DNA of 64,000 nucleotides. Source: Acanthacorydalis orientalis. Taxonomy: Eukaryota; Arthropoda; Insecta; Megaloptera; Corydalidae. Where the stretch lies: assembly GCA_034766995.1 (NCBI GenBank), contig CM068323.1, forward strand, positions 19,487,112 to 19,551,111, given 5' to 3'. This document shows, piece after piece, positions 12,908 to 26,870 of this stretch. The position numbers and the translations under genes were made by a program. Position 1 is the first letter of the stretch. The number at the start of each line of letters is the position of its first letter. The notes beneath the pieces are model-generated. The model worked only from the letters and a program-made list of their open reading frames with translations, did not search any database and was not told the DNA's origin.

Positions 12908-12967
12908 ATACACACATACATCTATATACACACACACACACATATACATATATATATATATATATAT
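12908..12967. repeat. Compound (AC)n(AT)n array
   Basis: ACAC and ATAC units, then AT units, ending 14 bases before the first anchor of dispersed repeat A. Confidence 0.9.
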
Positions 12968-12981
12968 CGATGGCTTTATAC

Positions 12982-13230
12982 AGAGAGTGGCGATGAAGCG
13001 AATTTTTCAAGGCGACGCCCCACTATATGAATTCCTACACTGTTCTCATCTCTTGCACAAGAGGACACACAATGATGATGACCCGCTGTCTCGGCCATCG
13101 TGTACAATTTTCCAGCAGGTGGGATGACAAGTGTGCCTGGCCGACAATTTTCCGATGTTGTCCGGAAGCCTGGTCGCTGACCACTCAGACGAGGCATCGT
13201 TATAAAGTAGGTGGGTGGGAAGAACACTAG
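12982..13230. repeat. Dispersed repeat, copy A
   Basis: A GC-rich block directly after a TA array. It shares AGAGAGTGGCG (12982-12992) and AATTTTCCAGCAGGTGGG (13106-13123, extending to 22 of 23 bases) with the block at 55572-55960, and the two anchors are 124 bases apart here against 119 there. Frames are open on both strands (plus 13027-13230, minus 12976-13227), but they match no protein I know. Probably an old transposable-element fragment of unknown class. The right boundary is approximate. Confidence 0.5.
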
Positions 13231-16200
13231 GTCTCGATTGTACGTAACGTTCAGTGTAAAAGAAAATCCATACCCAATGGATAGAAAAATCTTAGGTTTC
13301 TGCCAGCTTGCAAACTTCGTAATAGGTAATTGGGAAAAAAACGCAAGCTAGAATTTAAATATATTGTTACTCTATGAAAATTCTATCAGCTTATTGTGCA
13401 TTTTGTCTTCAGATTTATTCACTAAACCATCCATTAAATGAACTGTTTCAATACATTTTTTTTAAAAAAATTACCTCTTTTAAAATCGTTTATTAAAATT
13501 TAGAAACCGTTCAGAATGAAATATTTTCAAAATGTGCATTTCTAACAATATTTTTTCCTATTGTATACTACTTATTATAAATTATTAATACCTTTTTATA
13601 TTAATCAATTTTAAATTGAGGAATTTATCAAATCGTATGCCATGCATTTCAAATAATCCCAAAAATCCAGTTTTCACACCTTACTTTTTATCAAAAAATA
13701 GTTTTTAAAATGTTGAAACAGTTAATATATAGTGTATAAACCGATTAAATGCCAAAAATATACAAAAGTAACTAATTTTTTTAAACTTCTTTAAGCTCGG
13801 ATTAATAAACAATTATTTAAATCAATAATTTAAATTAATTAAATTTGTATTAACAATTAAATGATATTCTTGACAAATTGTAGTTAATTAAATTCATTTT
13901 CTAATAAAAATAAAATGATATAGTAATCATGTGTATTCGTATGTATATTTGTGTTAATTGATAAATTATATAATCCCAATTCCTGTTTTGTTTAAAAACA
14001 AATAAATATAAGTTTTTTCAGGTGATTTTGAATTTCAAAAAAGAATAAACCTAAACAGAAAAATATTTTTTATATATCATTTTGCTTGGCTTCTGAGTTT
14101 CAAATTAATATAGTAATAGTAATGATTTTGTTTAAAATTCTCTTCAAGATTGATATGAATGATAAAAAATTCATTTAATAAATGAAAATACACCTACATA
14201 AAAAAATGTTTGTTCTTTGCGTTAACCTACATATTTAATTTATTATGTGTATATCTTGATTACGTCTCTCGATTTTTTCTTTCTATAATAATTACCATGT
14301 TACTCACACCATGACGTTATGTTTATCAACTGATTGATCACTTTATCAAACATTTACATTGACATATGAGTTTGTATTTAACTAACTCATCATTCAAGAG
14401 ATCAAGGTAAGTACAGACACAACTTATCTCCCTACGCAAAGTTTATAGTGGTTTCCTTGTTTTCTACAGTAAACAGTGTAGCGGTTTCAGTAATTTATAT
14501 GATAAACATCTATTCCGTCCGACGGAAACTTTGATTATAGTTAAATAAGAGTAACAATGTCCAAAACATGTACACACACTCACACGCACGCCTTATATAC
14601 ACACATTGACAAAACAACACACGACATTAATGAAACATATGCATGCAAATTTATGAACGCAATATACATAACCGACATTTTTCAATTTTAATTAGCTATC
14701 TAATTTAATTCATAATTTGATAATAATAATATAAAATCAGTTCAATTACACAACGAAATGCGATATGTAAAAGTCTGATTGCATACTATTAACGAATTAT
14801 TTATGAGTATTATTTATTCTTTTTTTTAAAAAAAACTGCAATGAGTTGAAAAATATTAGATTTCGTTGTATGTAAAGTTTAAAATCTCTATACAGCATTA
14901 AAAGCTCGATAAGCTTTGTAAAAATTTAGATTCTAGCCTGTGTATCGAAAGTCATGAAAAAGAGTCGTACAATAAAACGACTTATAGTCTGACTTTAAAC
15001 CAACGAACATTGAAAATGAATTGAAAAATCGTAAAAACGTATCATAATATTAAAAAGTCAACACATAAAACAGTTATAGTAGAGAATTTTGTAAGCTACT
15101 TTGAGAGTAATTGACATAAAAGCGTACTATGTAAGTAATGGTTAAATTGAATATAATAGAAAAGTACATTCTTCCTATTTTCTAAAAATGTATTTTCATC
15201 CAATTAGTTCATTTTTATGCAAGCGATAAACTGAAATATTAATTTCTAAAAAAATTAATCAAATTTATTTTGTAGAAATTTAGATTGTATCGTATAAAAT
15301 TCATTTGTCTTTATAGATATTTTTTATGTACTACTCTGACATCCATGTATATACAAATTATTTGTTAAAGCAAACTCATTTAATAAAACAAATATATTGC
15401 CATAAAGTAGTCGAATATAAATTATACATTAAATATTTGTATACACAAATATTTTTATTCAATAGTAAAATAGTTTTCGAGTTATCAAAAATATTTTCCC
15501 TATATATCGTTTAAATTATCCCATCATCTCACACTCTAATCCTGATACAAATTTACTGAGGGCGAAGGCGTAGTTTTCTGTCAATTAGTTCCCCTTTATT
15601 GGTTAACCATAAAATATACGTTCATAGATAAAAGGTGATAACTAGATGAAAGCGTCAGGTTTATAGAACATACCGATGATTTGTTTCTGTTTTTTAATTG
15701 TGAGTTTTAAACAGGGGTTAGGCATCAACAATTGTCCCCTTTCATTCAAGATAAATTATTGTAATAGTCTTTTGATGATTCACTAACTGTATGTGATTTT
15801 ATTTGATACTAATCAAGAATTATACAACGGTTTTTATTTTTATCATCCCATTTAGAACATTTTTTGGGTATGTATTATTGATATATTTTTTAATTTTCTA
15901 ATTTATTTCACATTTTGTCAACAAAAACATATACTGTAAAGAATGACGACATGATTAAAAATTAAATATACGTCTATATATTTTATTTATTTACTTTTAA
16001 AATAAAATATTTTTAAGAATGCATTAATTTTTACTAACAAACTGAACAAAATCTCTTCTTTATCACCTCAAATTTCAACCAAGAACTCTTCAGTGTATTA
16101 TTATCATTATAATAACGAGTAAGGTATAACATTTTACGGTCAATTTTCCTCTCTTAACACCGTTCCACTATTAAATTTTGAATCAGTTAAATAGAATGTA

Positions 16201-16899
16201 CTTTGAAATTGGTATTTTTCTTAACCGCACGATCGATAAAAGTTAATATTTTTATAGAAGTACTTCTCGACTTACTTTGTATGCAACGTGCATATGATTG
16301 TCACATTGAATCAAATAATAATAGTTTCAGCAGAATTACATTTGAGTTGATCGGTCATACTAAACTTAAAGTTCGACGTAGCGTCTCCCTTCCCTGCAAT
16401 TTTTAAATTTTGTATGTTTTCTTGCACGTACATGCGACAGAACGCGAGTCATGCACTTTTTTGTTATTTTTTTTGTACTCGTACGAGACAGTATACATGT
16501 TTTTATCACCATAGATATCGAGTTTCATATTAAAAAGCATTTAAAGTCGTTCTGAATTAAGTGGTTGATTGCTTTATTGATTCATGGTTACGATCTGCGC
16601 TTGTAATAAAATGGAAACTTTTATGAGACGATATTATTGGGTTATAAAATCGTTAATTAATGAAAGTCGACGGTACTATATCTTTTGATTGTTTTTCAAT
16701 TGCAATAATTGTTTGATTCTTATCAGACGTCGGTATAAACAGAGTTTATATTACACGGTGTGCGAGTTGTGCACTGACAAAAATATATAAAGTAAACATA
16801 AACGTTTACGAGTTGTGTATTAAATATAAATTAATTTATCCTTTACATTGTTTCAATTCGTTCTCTGCGTACTTTAAATTATAATTCGCATACAAACGT
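13231..16899. other. AT-rich DNA without recognised genes
   Basis: No TA array for more than 3.5 kb, one of the longest such stretches in the window. Contains two T-tract/A-tract junctions (13456-13470 and 14820-14835). Open frames at 15326-15514 and 16203-16406 look random. Confidence 0.6.
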
Positions 16900-16942
16900 G
16901 TATATATATATATATATATATTTGCATATATGTGTGTGTGTG
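16900..16942. repeat. (TA)n array with nearby (TG)n
   Basis: TA units to 16921, then TTGC and ATATATGTGTGTGTGTG. Confidence 0.85.
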
Positions 16943-17459
16943 ACTATTATTTTATTTTATAACTTTTTTATGCATATTTTTAACAAGAAAATATTGCCTG
17001 AAGTCCAAATAGATGAAAAATAAGATACTATTTAGAAAAGTGTTACTCTTCTATTTTATTATTTTTTCTTGAGATAAAAAATTTTATGAAAGAGGATAAG
17101 TAACATTTAAATAAAATTAGTTTGCAGATAGTAATTAATTTTTCTGAAATAAATCATTTAGACGTTTTTAAATTAGATTCATTCTTGTTATTATCAATAA
17201 AATATAAATAATAAAATAGTAAAGAAATTCGCTCGGTCTATTGAAAATAGATTGAAATGTCTTTCAAACTCAGTTTTCTTCTTTTTTGAAAAAAGACGTG
17301 CACTAGTATATTTACTATGTACAGAATCCACTACTGCCAGTGACAAACAAGCGACAGTTCAAGTTAACAAGGACGTTTACAACAAAATATAACCGTTAAC
17401 GCCCAGTCCAAGCAATTTGTCACATTATACGATAAGTAAAATGGTTCTTATTACATCAC

Positions 17460-17760
17460 GTTCGGTCAATAAATCTCCGGAGGATAATCCAAACTTAGCT
17501 CTCCCACTTGTCTTAAAAATTTAATTGTTCTCAGATGAAATATATTCTTACTTCGCAAAAAGTTGTCACAAATAGTTGTGCTTTGAATTCGTAAATACCG
17601 CAGAGTTGAGTAGTGTGGACGTAACGACCACGCCAGCACAAAATACAACGAGAAATTGCGAAAAGGAAAATCGTACGGAATACAAATACACATTGCACTC
17701 GGAAAATGTCGCATTTACCACGAGAATATAAACAAGCCCTGTGTCCGCTGTGTGTCACTA
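17460..17760. other. GC-richer island
   Basis: Mixed-composition sequence with overlapping open frames on both strands (minus 17466-17714 and 17531-17758, plus 17656-17841), none recognisable. Possibly a decayed repeat or a conserved non-coding element. Confidence 0.3.
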
Positions 17761-17843
17761 GGTATATTTCAAATTAAAGTTAAAATAACAATGAATGTGT
17801 TTGGAATCGTTACAAATATACATTATATTTCATACACATAAAC

Positions 17844-17845
<2 letters not shown>

Positions 17846-17884
<39 letters not shown>
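17846..17884. repeat. (TA)n array
   Basis: About 19 units preceded by AACGTG. Confidence 0.95.
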
Positions 17885-17887
<3 letters not shown>

Positions 17888-20800
17888 GTGTTTCTATATA
17901 AAATTCAGATTCTACTTGCTAATTTATATATGAAGAATATCATCTATAATATTATTCAATCTCACGATGCACGAAAACTAAAATAGAGTATAAAATAAAA
18001 TATCTACCTGTTTATACTAGCAAATTTGAAACACAATAATATAAATTCTCTTATTCTCTTTTGTAATTGAGATTTAAATATGAAATTCAATAATCTTAAA
18101 AAATAATTCCACGTACGAATTATTTCTCAAATAATATTTTAAATGAAAACCGATAAAGAAACTAAATAGAATAAAATTATCAATTGCAAATATTAAATTT
18201 TTAAATACGCTACTATTATTATAATTAATTTTTATAATCCAAATATTGGCTTAAATGTACAGGAAAATAGAAATTAATAGTTAAATATATTAGTGTTTTC
18301 AGAATACATTTCAATACTTAATTTATATAAAATTATTATTTAATTAATAGTACAGATGTATATAGGATTTTTTTAAATATATTAAATATTATCTCGCACT
18401 GGTTTGTTGGAAGTGAAACGTTTTTGTAAAGGTTAATTATTCGATATTGAATATCGAACCACTGTATTCAATAGATTCAAAAAAAAAAACATGAAAAGAG
18501 ATAAAATTAATTTTGCTACAGTTATTTTAATCATATAAAAAATGAAATCATTCTGTAGAAATCTATTTAGTTTAAAAATTTAAATGGTTTACAAAAATAT
18601 AGTTAGTTACTTTTAAATTAGTGCAAGTAAATTCAAATTAAAATTCATTAAAACATGTTACCTTTCGTGAAAGAATTATTAAAGTGTTATTCTATCATAA
18701 TCAAAATTTAATCGAGAAGGAATTAGACTGAAAAATGGTAGATTAAGATACGTACATGCATTAAAAAAAGCAAAGAATATATGGCAGAGAAAATAAAATT
18801 GTTACAAGCCGAGGGCATGCACACAAGACGAGAGCTAGTTTTAATTACAAGAAAACTATTTGTCATCCACGATTCCAATGTTGGCAAGAAAACTATTGAG
18901 ACAAATCAGCCGGTACTTGCTACGGATGTCTATCAGTCTTCGTAAGCCACAAAGGGAATATTTTATTATAACGGTTTTGCTTCCAATGAGAACAAAATTT
19001 AGATGTGAACTGAGAACGTTACCAGACTCTCAAACAGGGTTAAATTATTCAACAGGACTAGCAGGAACGTGTGCACTGTAGAATTTTACTTAACTCGTTA
19101 CGAGCGAGAATGATAACAAGAAGATACTCTTGTAAAATAACGGAGTGGTGTTTTTGTCTTACGAACACTTTGAAATAATACTATTTGACCGGTCGCACAG
19201 TGTGGGCACCGACGGAGTCGACGCTGCGCCCCATGCAGTTTGTTCAGAGATTTATCTTGACTTTTTGCTGTGTACGTTTTTACATCTAATGTATTTCGCA
19301 GTCTTGTGCCGTTTGTTCCGATTGGTGTACGTTGTTTATTTTTACGAAAGTTTCGAATAGTTAACAAGATTTATATTTTATTAATTCATGATAAATTCCA
19401 TAAAAAAAATACGGAAACAAAATTTCTAGTTTTTCCAGACAAGCGAATATAACGAAAAAAATTCTAATACACAATTATCCAAAAATAATTATACAGTTGC
19501 TTATAAAAAATGAATAACAATATCATACAATAAGATGTACATTTACTTCCCAATAATGTATTAATAATTAATTGAACGATTATTTAAAAAAATATATTTT
19601 TTAATTGTAAATGCAAATATTAAAGAAATATTCAATATACACACGAAAGGTGTTAATTTGTTTTCTTTAAAAAATACTGCATCTTTAATTAAAATAAGAG
19701 AAGTTAATATAGTCGGATTGTTTATAACAGTAACACCCACCTTCGGGATTATAAATTCAGATAATTCAAAATAAAGCAAATCATTCCAGGAATGCTGAAG
19801 TGTATTTGTATTTTTTATAGAATAATTAATGGTTATAGAATTTCAAAGATGTATAATAATTGTTAATCGAAAAATTTGAAAATAAATATATAACAGACAA
19901 TTGATTTAATTGCCATTTTCCAAAATTGAATTGTATATTTGTGTTGAATAATCTAATTATAAAATTTATTCAAATGTATAACATTATTTCCAATATTTGG
20001 GTATATAAAACGAAATTACTTATTTACACAATTTTATAAATGAACAGCGATTATTCTTAAATGTGGTAGGGTACAGCGATAAATAATCATTTATTAAATT
20101 TGAAAATGTTAATATTAAGTTTCTATTCTAAGTTCTTGGTAGATTGCCAACACAACTTTCATCATACAAAGTTATCACTAGTGCAGAAAACTTTAATCTT
20201 TCCGAGAACGACAACATAGTAAAACCAAGTTGTTAATTGAAAAAATAATTCAAAAGCATTGAAAGTTCAAGACAAATTTTTGTTTAAAAAATATATTGAA
20301 AATAACTAAACGTCATTTTAAATTATTTTCTCGGTACGTATTCAATTGGTTTTTTAGTCTAAGCAATTCAATGGAACTATTTCGAATAATGCTATTATTA
20401 TCTTATATTAAATTAAACTGGACTCATATATTCACAGAAATATAAATAACAGTGATAATAGCTGTAAATATAAATTGAAGCTATTATTCGGTTTATTATT
20501 AGGATTAAGAGATAATTAATTGTAGTGCGAAACGATCGATCCATTTCTGCACTTACCAAATATCTACCATACCATCCATAAACTTCGTTCTCCACACATA
20601 CACTCGAACACATTACATTCGAACGTATTGACGTATCACTATGTTTGATGATAAAGCGTTATTAGCGGTTAGTTTTAAACTATTATGGAGTGATATTGCA
20701 TTCAATAAATTTCGATACTGCGTCCAGACAATATAACATTCGTATCATTCCGTCTCTGTACAACAAATCAACACATAATTGTATGCACTGGACAATTAAT

Positions 20801-21309
20801 TTGTATTTTATTTACGACTTTGAACAATTGATTAGTCGAACACGAGCAATTGACATTCGTACAGTACGATATTAAATTGCAGACGTTTCAATTTATTGAT
20901 TATTAAATAGGGTTCGTAAGATTCTACAATCAATTTTAGAGATGTTATCTTTGATTGTCAGCATTTTATAACCAGAATTTGAACGAAAATACCTTAAGAA
21001 TACCTTTAATGTTCATTGAAAGATTTTAAAGTATTTTATAAAAAAAAAAGTTAATTTGAAAATGAAATTGTTTACCAAAACAGTACATGTGTTCCTGACA
21101 AATTATATATTGTATAATATAATATACTAATTATTAGACTTTTAAATAAATACATAGTTACATGTCTAATTTTATTGACTTATTATTTACTTTATTTGGA
21201 TAATGAATAACTTTGTAAAGTGATATTAATAGGCATCAATATTTTCAAGGTTAATTTTACTTTTTATTTTCATAATGTTTGATTTTATATAAAGTTAATA
21301 TTGTGTTTA

Positions 21310-21311
<2 letters not shown>
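17885..21311. other. AT-rich DNA with one GC-richer island
   Basis: No TA array in about 3.4 kb. The island at roughly 18805-19275 contains short frames on both strands (plus 18860-19081, minus 19098-19367) with no family signature. Confidence 0.5.

Positions 21312-21368
<57 letters not shown>
21312..21368. repeat. (TA)n array
   Basis: About 28 units ending in ATATGGAG, like the 2178 array end. Confidence 0.95.
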
Positions 21369-21370
<2 letters not shown>

Positions 21371-21599
21371 AGATTTAAATGAGTTTTCAATTCAATGAAC
21401 ATAATTCAGTTCATGTTAATAAAGTGACGGTTTTAAAATAATCATTAAAACATATATTTCCTTCTTAATTTCGTTTATGTGCTTTTTTGAAGTTTATTTT
21501 CTGCCATGTCAGATTTTCCAGTCCGCCTATGATAAAAACTGATCATAAATAGACAAGGGCACGCATCGACTTATTTATAAAAAAAAATCTATAAACGGA

Positions 21600-22190
21600 A
21601 TCACGTTTCATATCGTAAAATATCGACTTCATTCACTGCAAACACATAAATATCCGTCAAAAGGCGACGATATGAGAGTCGACGGCGTCTCGGCGTCCAG
21701 TTTCTGTATCGCACGGCGTGTCTTGGCCGTCGTTCAGATATACCACTAGTGCTGCCACCGGCTCCCCTACTTTCCTTACAGAGACCGGCTGACCAGCTGC
21801 TGTTGACGTCGAGTAGCCCATATACCGATATACGGTCCACCGCAGCGGTCGTATACCTCTTAATAACTGGTTTATGTTGTCATAATGCGGGAAATATTGC
21901 ACCATCGTCACATACCTGACCTATATGAGAATGACCATGCCAGATTTCATAAATTCCACCATCATCAGCACTATAGTTGTTTGTTGCTGGTTCGAAACGT
22001 TGCATTCAAGTGCCGATATTTTTGTTCCAAGTACCCACTTGTTCGCGTTCGGACCGTAGCACTTTTCGCCATATCTTCCAGATTGGATCTCTGAATACAA
22101 CGCTTTTAGTTTTTTCCACCCTCTTTTTTCAACGTCGTCGTGTTTGTCTGTACGATGTAAGTACCGTTCCGTTGATGTTATGACGTTGTA
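21600..22190. other. GC-rich island
   Basis: The most GC-rich part is 21650-21870. Minus-strand frames 21601-21840 and 21657-21911 and plus-strand frames 21885-22183 are open, but none is recognised. A strong pyrimidine tract plus ACAG at about 21775-21780 could serve as a plus-strand acceptor, with about 45 open codons after it, but no donor or partner exon is evident. It may be a repeat fragment. Confidence 0.3.
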
Positions 22191-22444
22191 ATATAATTCG
22201 TGTACGTTCAGTTGATTAAACATAAACTGCATATAGTGCTGTTTTTATTATCAATAATAATAATAATAACTGTAAAATATTTTGTCCTGCCGTGACACAT
22301 ATTAGAGTTTTTCACATGGTTCTAGTGCATTTTCTTCATATTATATCTACTTTTATTTACTTGCAGTAAATATAAAACATGAAACATTTGAAACAGCGCC
22401 ATATTTTTTATTTTTAGAAACAATTACACTCGTATACATACATG

Positions 22445-22502
22445 ATATATATATATATATGTATACATACATATATGTATATATATATATATATATATAT
22501 GT

Positions 22503-22555
<53 letters not shown>
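22445..22555. repeat. Compound TA array with internal 40-bp duplication
   Basis: GTATACATACATATAT occurs at 22461 and again at 22501, with TA runs between and after. Confidence 0.9.
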
Positions 22556-22558
<3 letters not shown>

Positions 22559-23252
22559 CTTAAAGCTGACTCAACACATTTCAAAAAAAGAAAATTATGC
22601 TAATATAAAACGCTTTCAAAGGAAATAAGGAAAAAAATAAACATATACACATTCATACATCAATTTAAATTCAATTGAAAACAGAACACAAACGAATATT
22701 TTATAAATAGGGGTTTTGAAACTTTGATATAGATGCAAATAACTTAAGGAAAACGTAAACATGTTAAACGTTATTACTATATCAAAAGAGGCAATAAAGT
22801 AGAGGTATCGATAAAGAAAGATGACTTTTGTTATGCTGTTCATGGTTGTTGTAATTGACGACTCGTTTTTTTTAAAAAAGAACAAAATTGCACATACGTT
22901 AAGTTCACACACTTTTATCTATACATACACATATTCGTATAAAACCTCTTTACTTGTACTTCAATTATATGAAGTATTTATTGTTGGATTGCTGCTGAAA
23001 CAATTAAGTAATTACACGAAATAATATAATGGATGTTCCCTGTATATGTGAATATAAAATATTCGAAATATATTATCGAAAACTTATTAGCTTTTTAATA
23101 TAAATTGAATAACTTTTTTCAGTAATTTTCTTATGTTTTTGACAAATTATAATTTAAAAATACATGAAATCGTTTTAAAATTGCAAATCAAACAATAATA
23201 TGTATAGAAGTTACACATTTGATCACTATTATTTATTCTCGCTATCTAAATT

Positions 23253-23253
<1 letters not shown>
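22556..23253. other. AT-rich DNA, nothing recognised
   Basis: A minus-strand frame (22616-22912) rich in Phe, Ile and Tyr reads as AT-rich noise. Contains a T8A6 junction at 22866-22879. Confidence 0.5.

Positions 23254-23309
<56 letters not shown>
23254..23309. repeat. (TA)n array with ATAC head
   Basis: ATACATAC then about 24 AT units. Confidence 0.95.
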
Positions 23310-23311
<2 letters not shown>

Positions 23312-23962
23312 ACTCCATGTATCAGAGTTTCATTCTATTAAATTTTAAATATCTAAAAGTCTACCTTTTCTTCCCATTCGTATAATTTCTCTATTAAGAT
23401 TAATTTGATTAGTTGAAAAAATATTATTTTCTATTAGATATTAAATTTTCGTTTATTACAATTTTAAACTTGCGGTTTCCTAATAAGGTATCAAATATAA
23501 TTACTATATATTACAGAATATAAAAGTATGTCTTATGTAAAAGGAAAAAAAAAACACAACAAACAATTTTTATATTAAGTACACAAATTTCATACACGCA
23601 ATATATTATATTTTTATTATATCAGTACGAGAGAATTCTGATGTCGTCGTATCTGAAAAACATGATTCTTTTTTTTTTGAAAAACCAAGAAAAAAAACAC
23701 ACCTCCGCGTTTTATTCAGTCCTGCGAGATCAAAGGACGACGCGACGCGGAGCTGTGTGTAGCTGTTTCATGAATTTTTGAGTTATCCATCATTCATCTT
23801 TGGTACGGAATTAATGTAGAAACGAGTAAGAACAAGCCATCTTCTTAAATTTAATAATCCTTCTCCTTATATACGTTCCGTTCGCACAACAAATTGAATA
23901 TTTTGTGTGCGCAGTAGTGGATACACTTGTAGAAATCTAACGGGAAGAATTTAATATGAACG

Positions 23963-24005
<43 letters not shown>
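23963..24005. repeat. (TA)n array
   Basis: About 21 units. The GC-richer patch 23690-23780 lies shortly before it. Confidence 0.95.
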
Positions 24006-24006
<1 letters not shown>

Positions 24007-24956
24007 CTCCAAGTTTTTCCCATTTACATAAAATGTGATATTTTTATATTTTATAAATATTTAATTATAAATATATTATTTGCTCTTTTAGTTATATATC
24101 ATAAAAAGCATACTCTATTTTTATTTTTATCACTTTAAAAAGATTTATATTTGAAGAAGAAACTGTGTCATATATTAAGGACGATAATGTGGGTACTGGG
24201 CAAAACCTTTGTAAAGATGTTTGAAATATATACACGTCTTTTTTCGGACAGCTTGTTTTATTTTAAAGGATTTATTAAAACTAATTACTACTACGCAACT
24301 GATTTTAGAAAGCTTTTTAAAATTACTTTCAATATTATCTGTGAAATTTCAGGTGTAGAGCATGTAAAACTTGCAGGTAAGAACTTATTGTTTCGTTTCA
24401 AATAAATATAGTTTTAGTGAAATGCTAAAATAACTGTAGCCGATTAGTTTTGTAGGAAGAAATCAATTTGCAATACTGACTAGACTACTGAACTCATTTA
24501 ATAGATATCCAGCACGAGAGAAATTTTTCCAAAGAATAATCATAAGCACAAAATGAAACCAAAACAGTATAAAGAAGGTATACGTATATATATTCTAGTA
24601 TCAATACAGACTCTCTTATCTGTATATACTTGGAATGAATTGATTCCATTCTCCTGTATTAAGCGAACGAAGTAAAGAATGTAAAAGGTTTCTATTTCAA
24701 AAATAACTCTTACTACCATACTACTTTATTCTAATCAAATGTTTTATTATTATATTTTTAGAAGAAAATAAAGAATTTTCTATATAAAAGAAATATAAGT
24801 AAATATTTTCTTTAATTATATAACAGTTATGCAATTTTATACAAGTAATATAAACTAAGCACTTCAAATAGATGAAATCATTTTACAACATAATCAAATC
24901 CATGAATATTTTATACTGCACAGAAAAACTGATAAAATCTATGTATGTACACGTAC

Positions 24957-24958
<2 letters not shown>

Positions 24959-25002
<44 letters not shown>
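24959..25002. repeat. (TA)n array
   Basis: About 22 units. Confidence 0.95.
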
Positions 25003-25004
<2 letters not shown>

Positions 25005-25428
25005 ATGAATGCTATTTCCTAAACGAATTACATTTTATAATCTGTAAGCAAGCATGATTGCATTCCCTCGTTACTTGTTTTATTTTCCATACCGACAGTT
25101 ACACCGGAGATTAAATTGACATAGGACATTAAAAATGAAGCGTATTAAGGCACAATGGGAAAATAGCGGAGTCAGTACGACGTTTTCTAGTTATTCAATA
25201 ATGGAACACGTTTTCAAAATTCAACAGATGAGGCATTCGGTGTCGAATTCAACAAGTACTTCTCTCTTTTCGTTATCATATTAAAAGTTCTTTTTCTCGC
25301 CATCCCCGGTGGAACAGGCAAGGTGTAACTGTGTTCCGTTGAACGATACAACTGTCTTATATGTCATTGGATATTTAACATGTGTAAGGAGTACATTTTT
25401 ACGGCATATAACTTTCTACACACATCGT

Positions 25429-25450
<22 letters not shown>
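25429..25450. repeat. Short (TA)n array
   Basis: About 11 units followed by CATGTATGTATATG. Confidence 0.9.
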
Positions 25451-25459
<9 letters not shown>

Positions 25460-26022
25460 ATATGAAGTTCAGTATAAATATTTTCTATTTTTAAACTTTT
25501 AGTTAAAACAAGTATAAATATCTTTTACAATTTTGTCGCGCATGTAAAATTGCCGCTAGCATAAAAAATTGCCAGCAATAAATTAATTAATAGAATGTTT
25601 ATGTGATAAAATCATGTTTATCTGGTACATCTGTACATATCGCGTGCAGTAAAATGCAATCAACAGATGACAATAATTCACAACAGTGGCGCGGCGCATC
25701 ATTGCAACGCTCCGACTCATTTAAATAGGGATTTATTTAAATTACCATTCCAGAACTGTGAACTGAAATACTTGTTGGGGGGAGACTGTGATGCGACGGC
25801 TTGTGCTGTACATACGCTCTTTATTGATATAACGAACTCATACGGTCTTCGAATTTAACTATAAATAATGTTGTAATTTAATTAACACGAAACAATAAAT
25901 AATAACTATTTTTGTTCAATATTGTATTAATATGCGTTTATGGTTTTGTTTGTTAATTTGATTTTAATGTTAAACACGATTTATCATATTATTATTAACA
26001 ATATGAAAACAACAAGTTATAA

Positions 26023-26026
<4 letters not shown>

Positions 26027-26097
<71 letters not shown>
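26027..26097. repeat. Long (TA)n array
   Basis: About 31 clean units to 26088, then GTATATATA. Confidence 0.95.
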
Positions 26098-26489
26098 GGT
26101 ACGCGTAGGTGTAAAAAGTTTCGTACGCATTAATTAAAAACTCATAAAAAATATTCAAATCATTATCTCGTCGAGCATACACATAAATCTCTGTTGTACT
26201 AATTGTTCAGAATGTTCGAACAAACTAATTTTCAGCTCCTACAACCGATAAATCGTCAAACAGACACTTAATTTCGTAATAATAAACTTGTGCCGTAACA
26301 ATAAAATAATGCATCTGTAAAATATTTTATCGTATTTCTTAAAGGCAATTAATTTACAAAAGGTCGAGTTTATTTCACGGGATGGCATAAAAACATATAG
26401 AAAAAATAAATCCGTCGGCTGTATTTTTTATGTAACGCAGCCGTATAAAAATTTGATCACGAAATTAAAATTTTAATCTCTCTAAAAAA

Positions 26490-26870
26490 ATACACAATTA
26501 TAGGCGTGTGAAAACCTTAAAAATCGTAATAAAGCGTCGCCGTTTCGGGCGCGAGTCGTTCGTTAGAACAGTAAAACCGACCTGGACTACCTATAAAACA
26601 CTTCGGGTGTACAGAACAAAAAAATATATGTGTGTGTGGGTGTGTATTTCACCAGGAGTCAACGGGTTGACTGAAAAATAAGACGTCAGATAATGAGGCG
26701 ATCCGTCGAGGATGGGTGAAGATGTCGAGAGAGAACGTGAGCATGAAATGGAAACAACTCGGAGGGCGGAAAACACAAACATAAAATGTAAAATTACGAG
26801 ACGACCGCATGAATGGGCCAAGTGTTAAATTAGACACGGTGCTCGCTCTCTTTATCCATTGCAGTGACAT
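26490..26870. other. GC-richer island
   Basis: Contains a short GT-rich run (26628-26645), a GTCAAC-GG-GTTGAC palindrome at about 26658-26671 and CTATAAAAC at about 26590. Minus-strand frames 26591-26821 and 26649-26870 are unrecognised. Confidence 0.3.

Noticed and set aside
13050..13080. ATGATGATGATG run that could be a second LINE tail
   Set aside because: It is not preceded by the RTE-like 3' end, and it lies inside dispersed repeat A.
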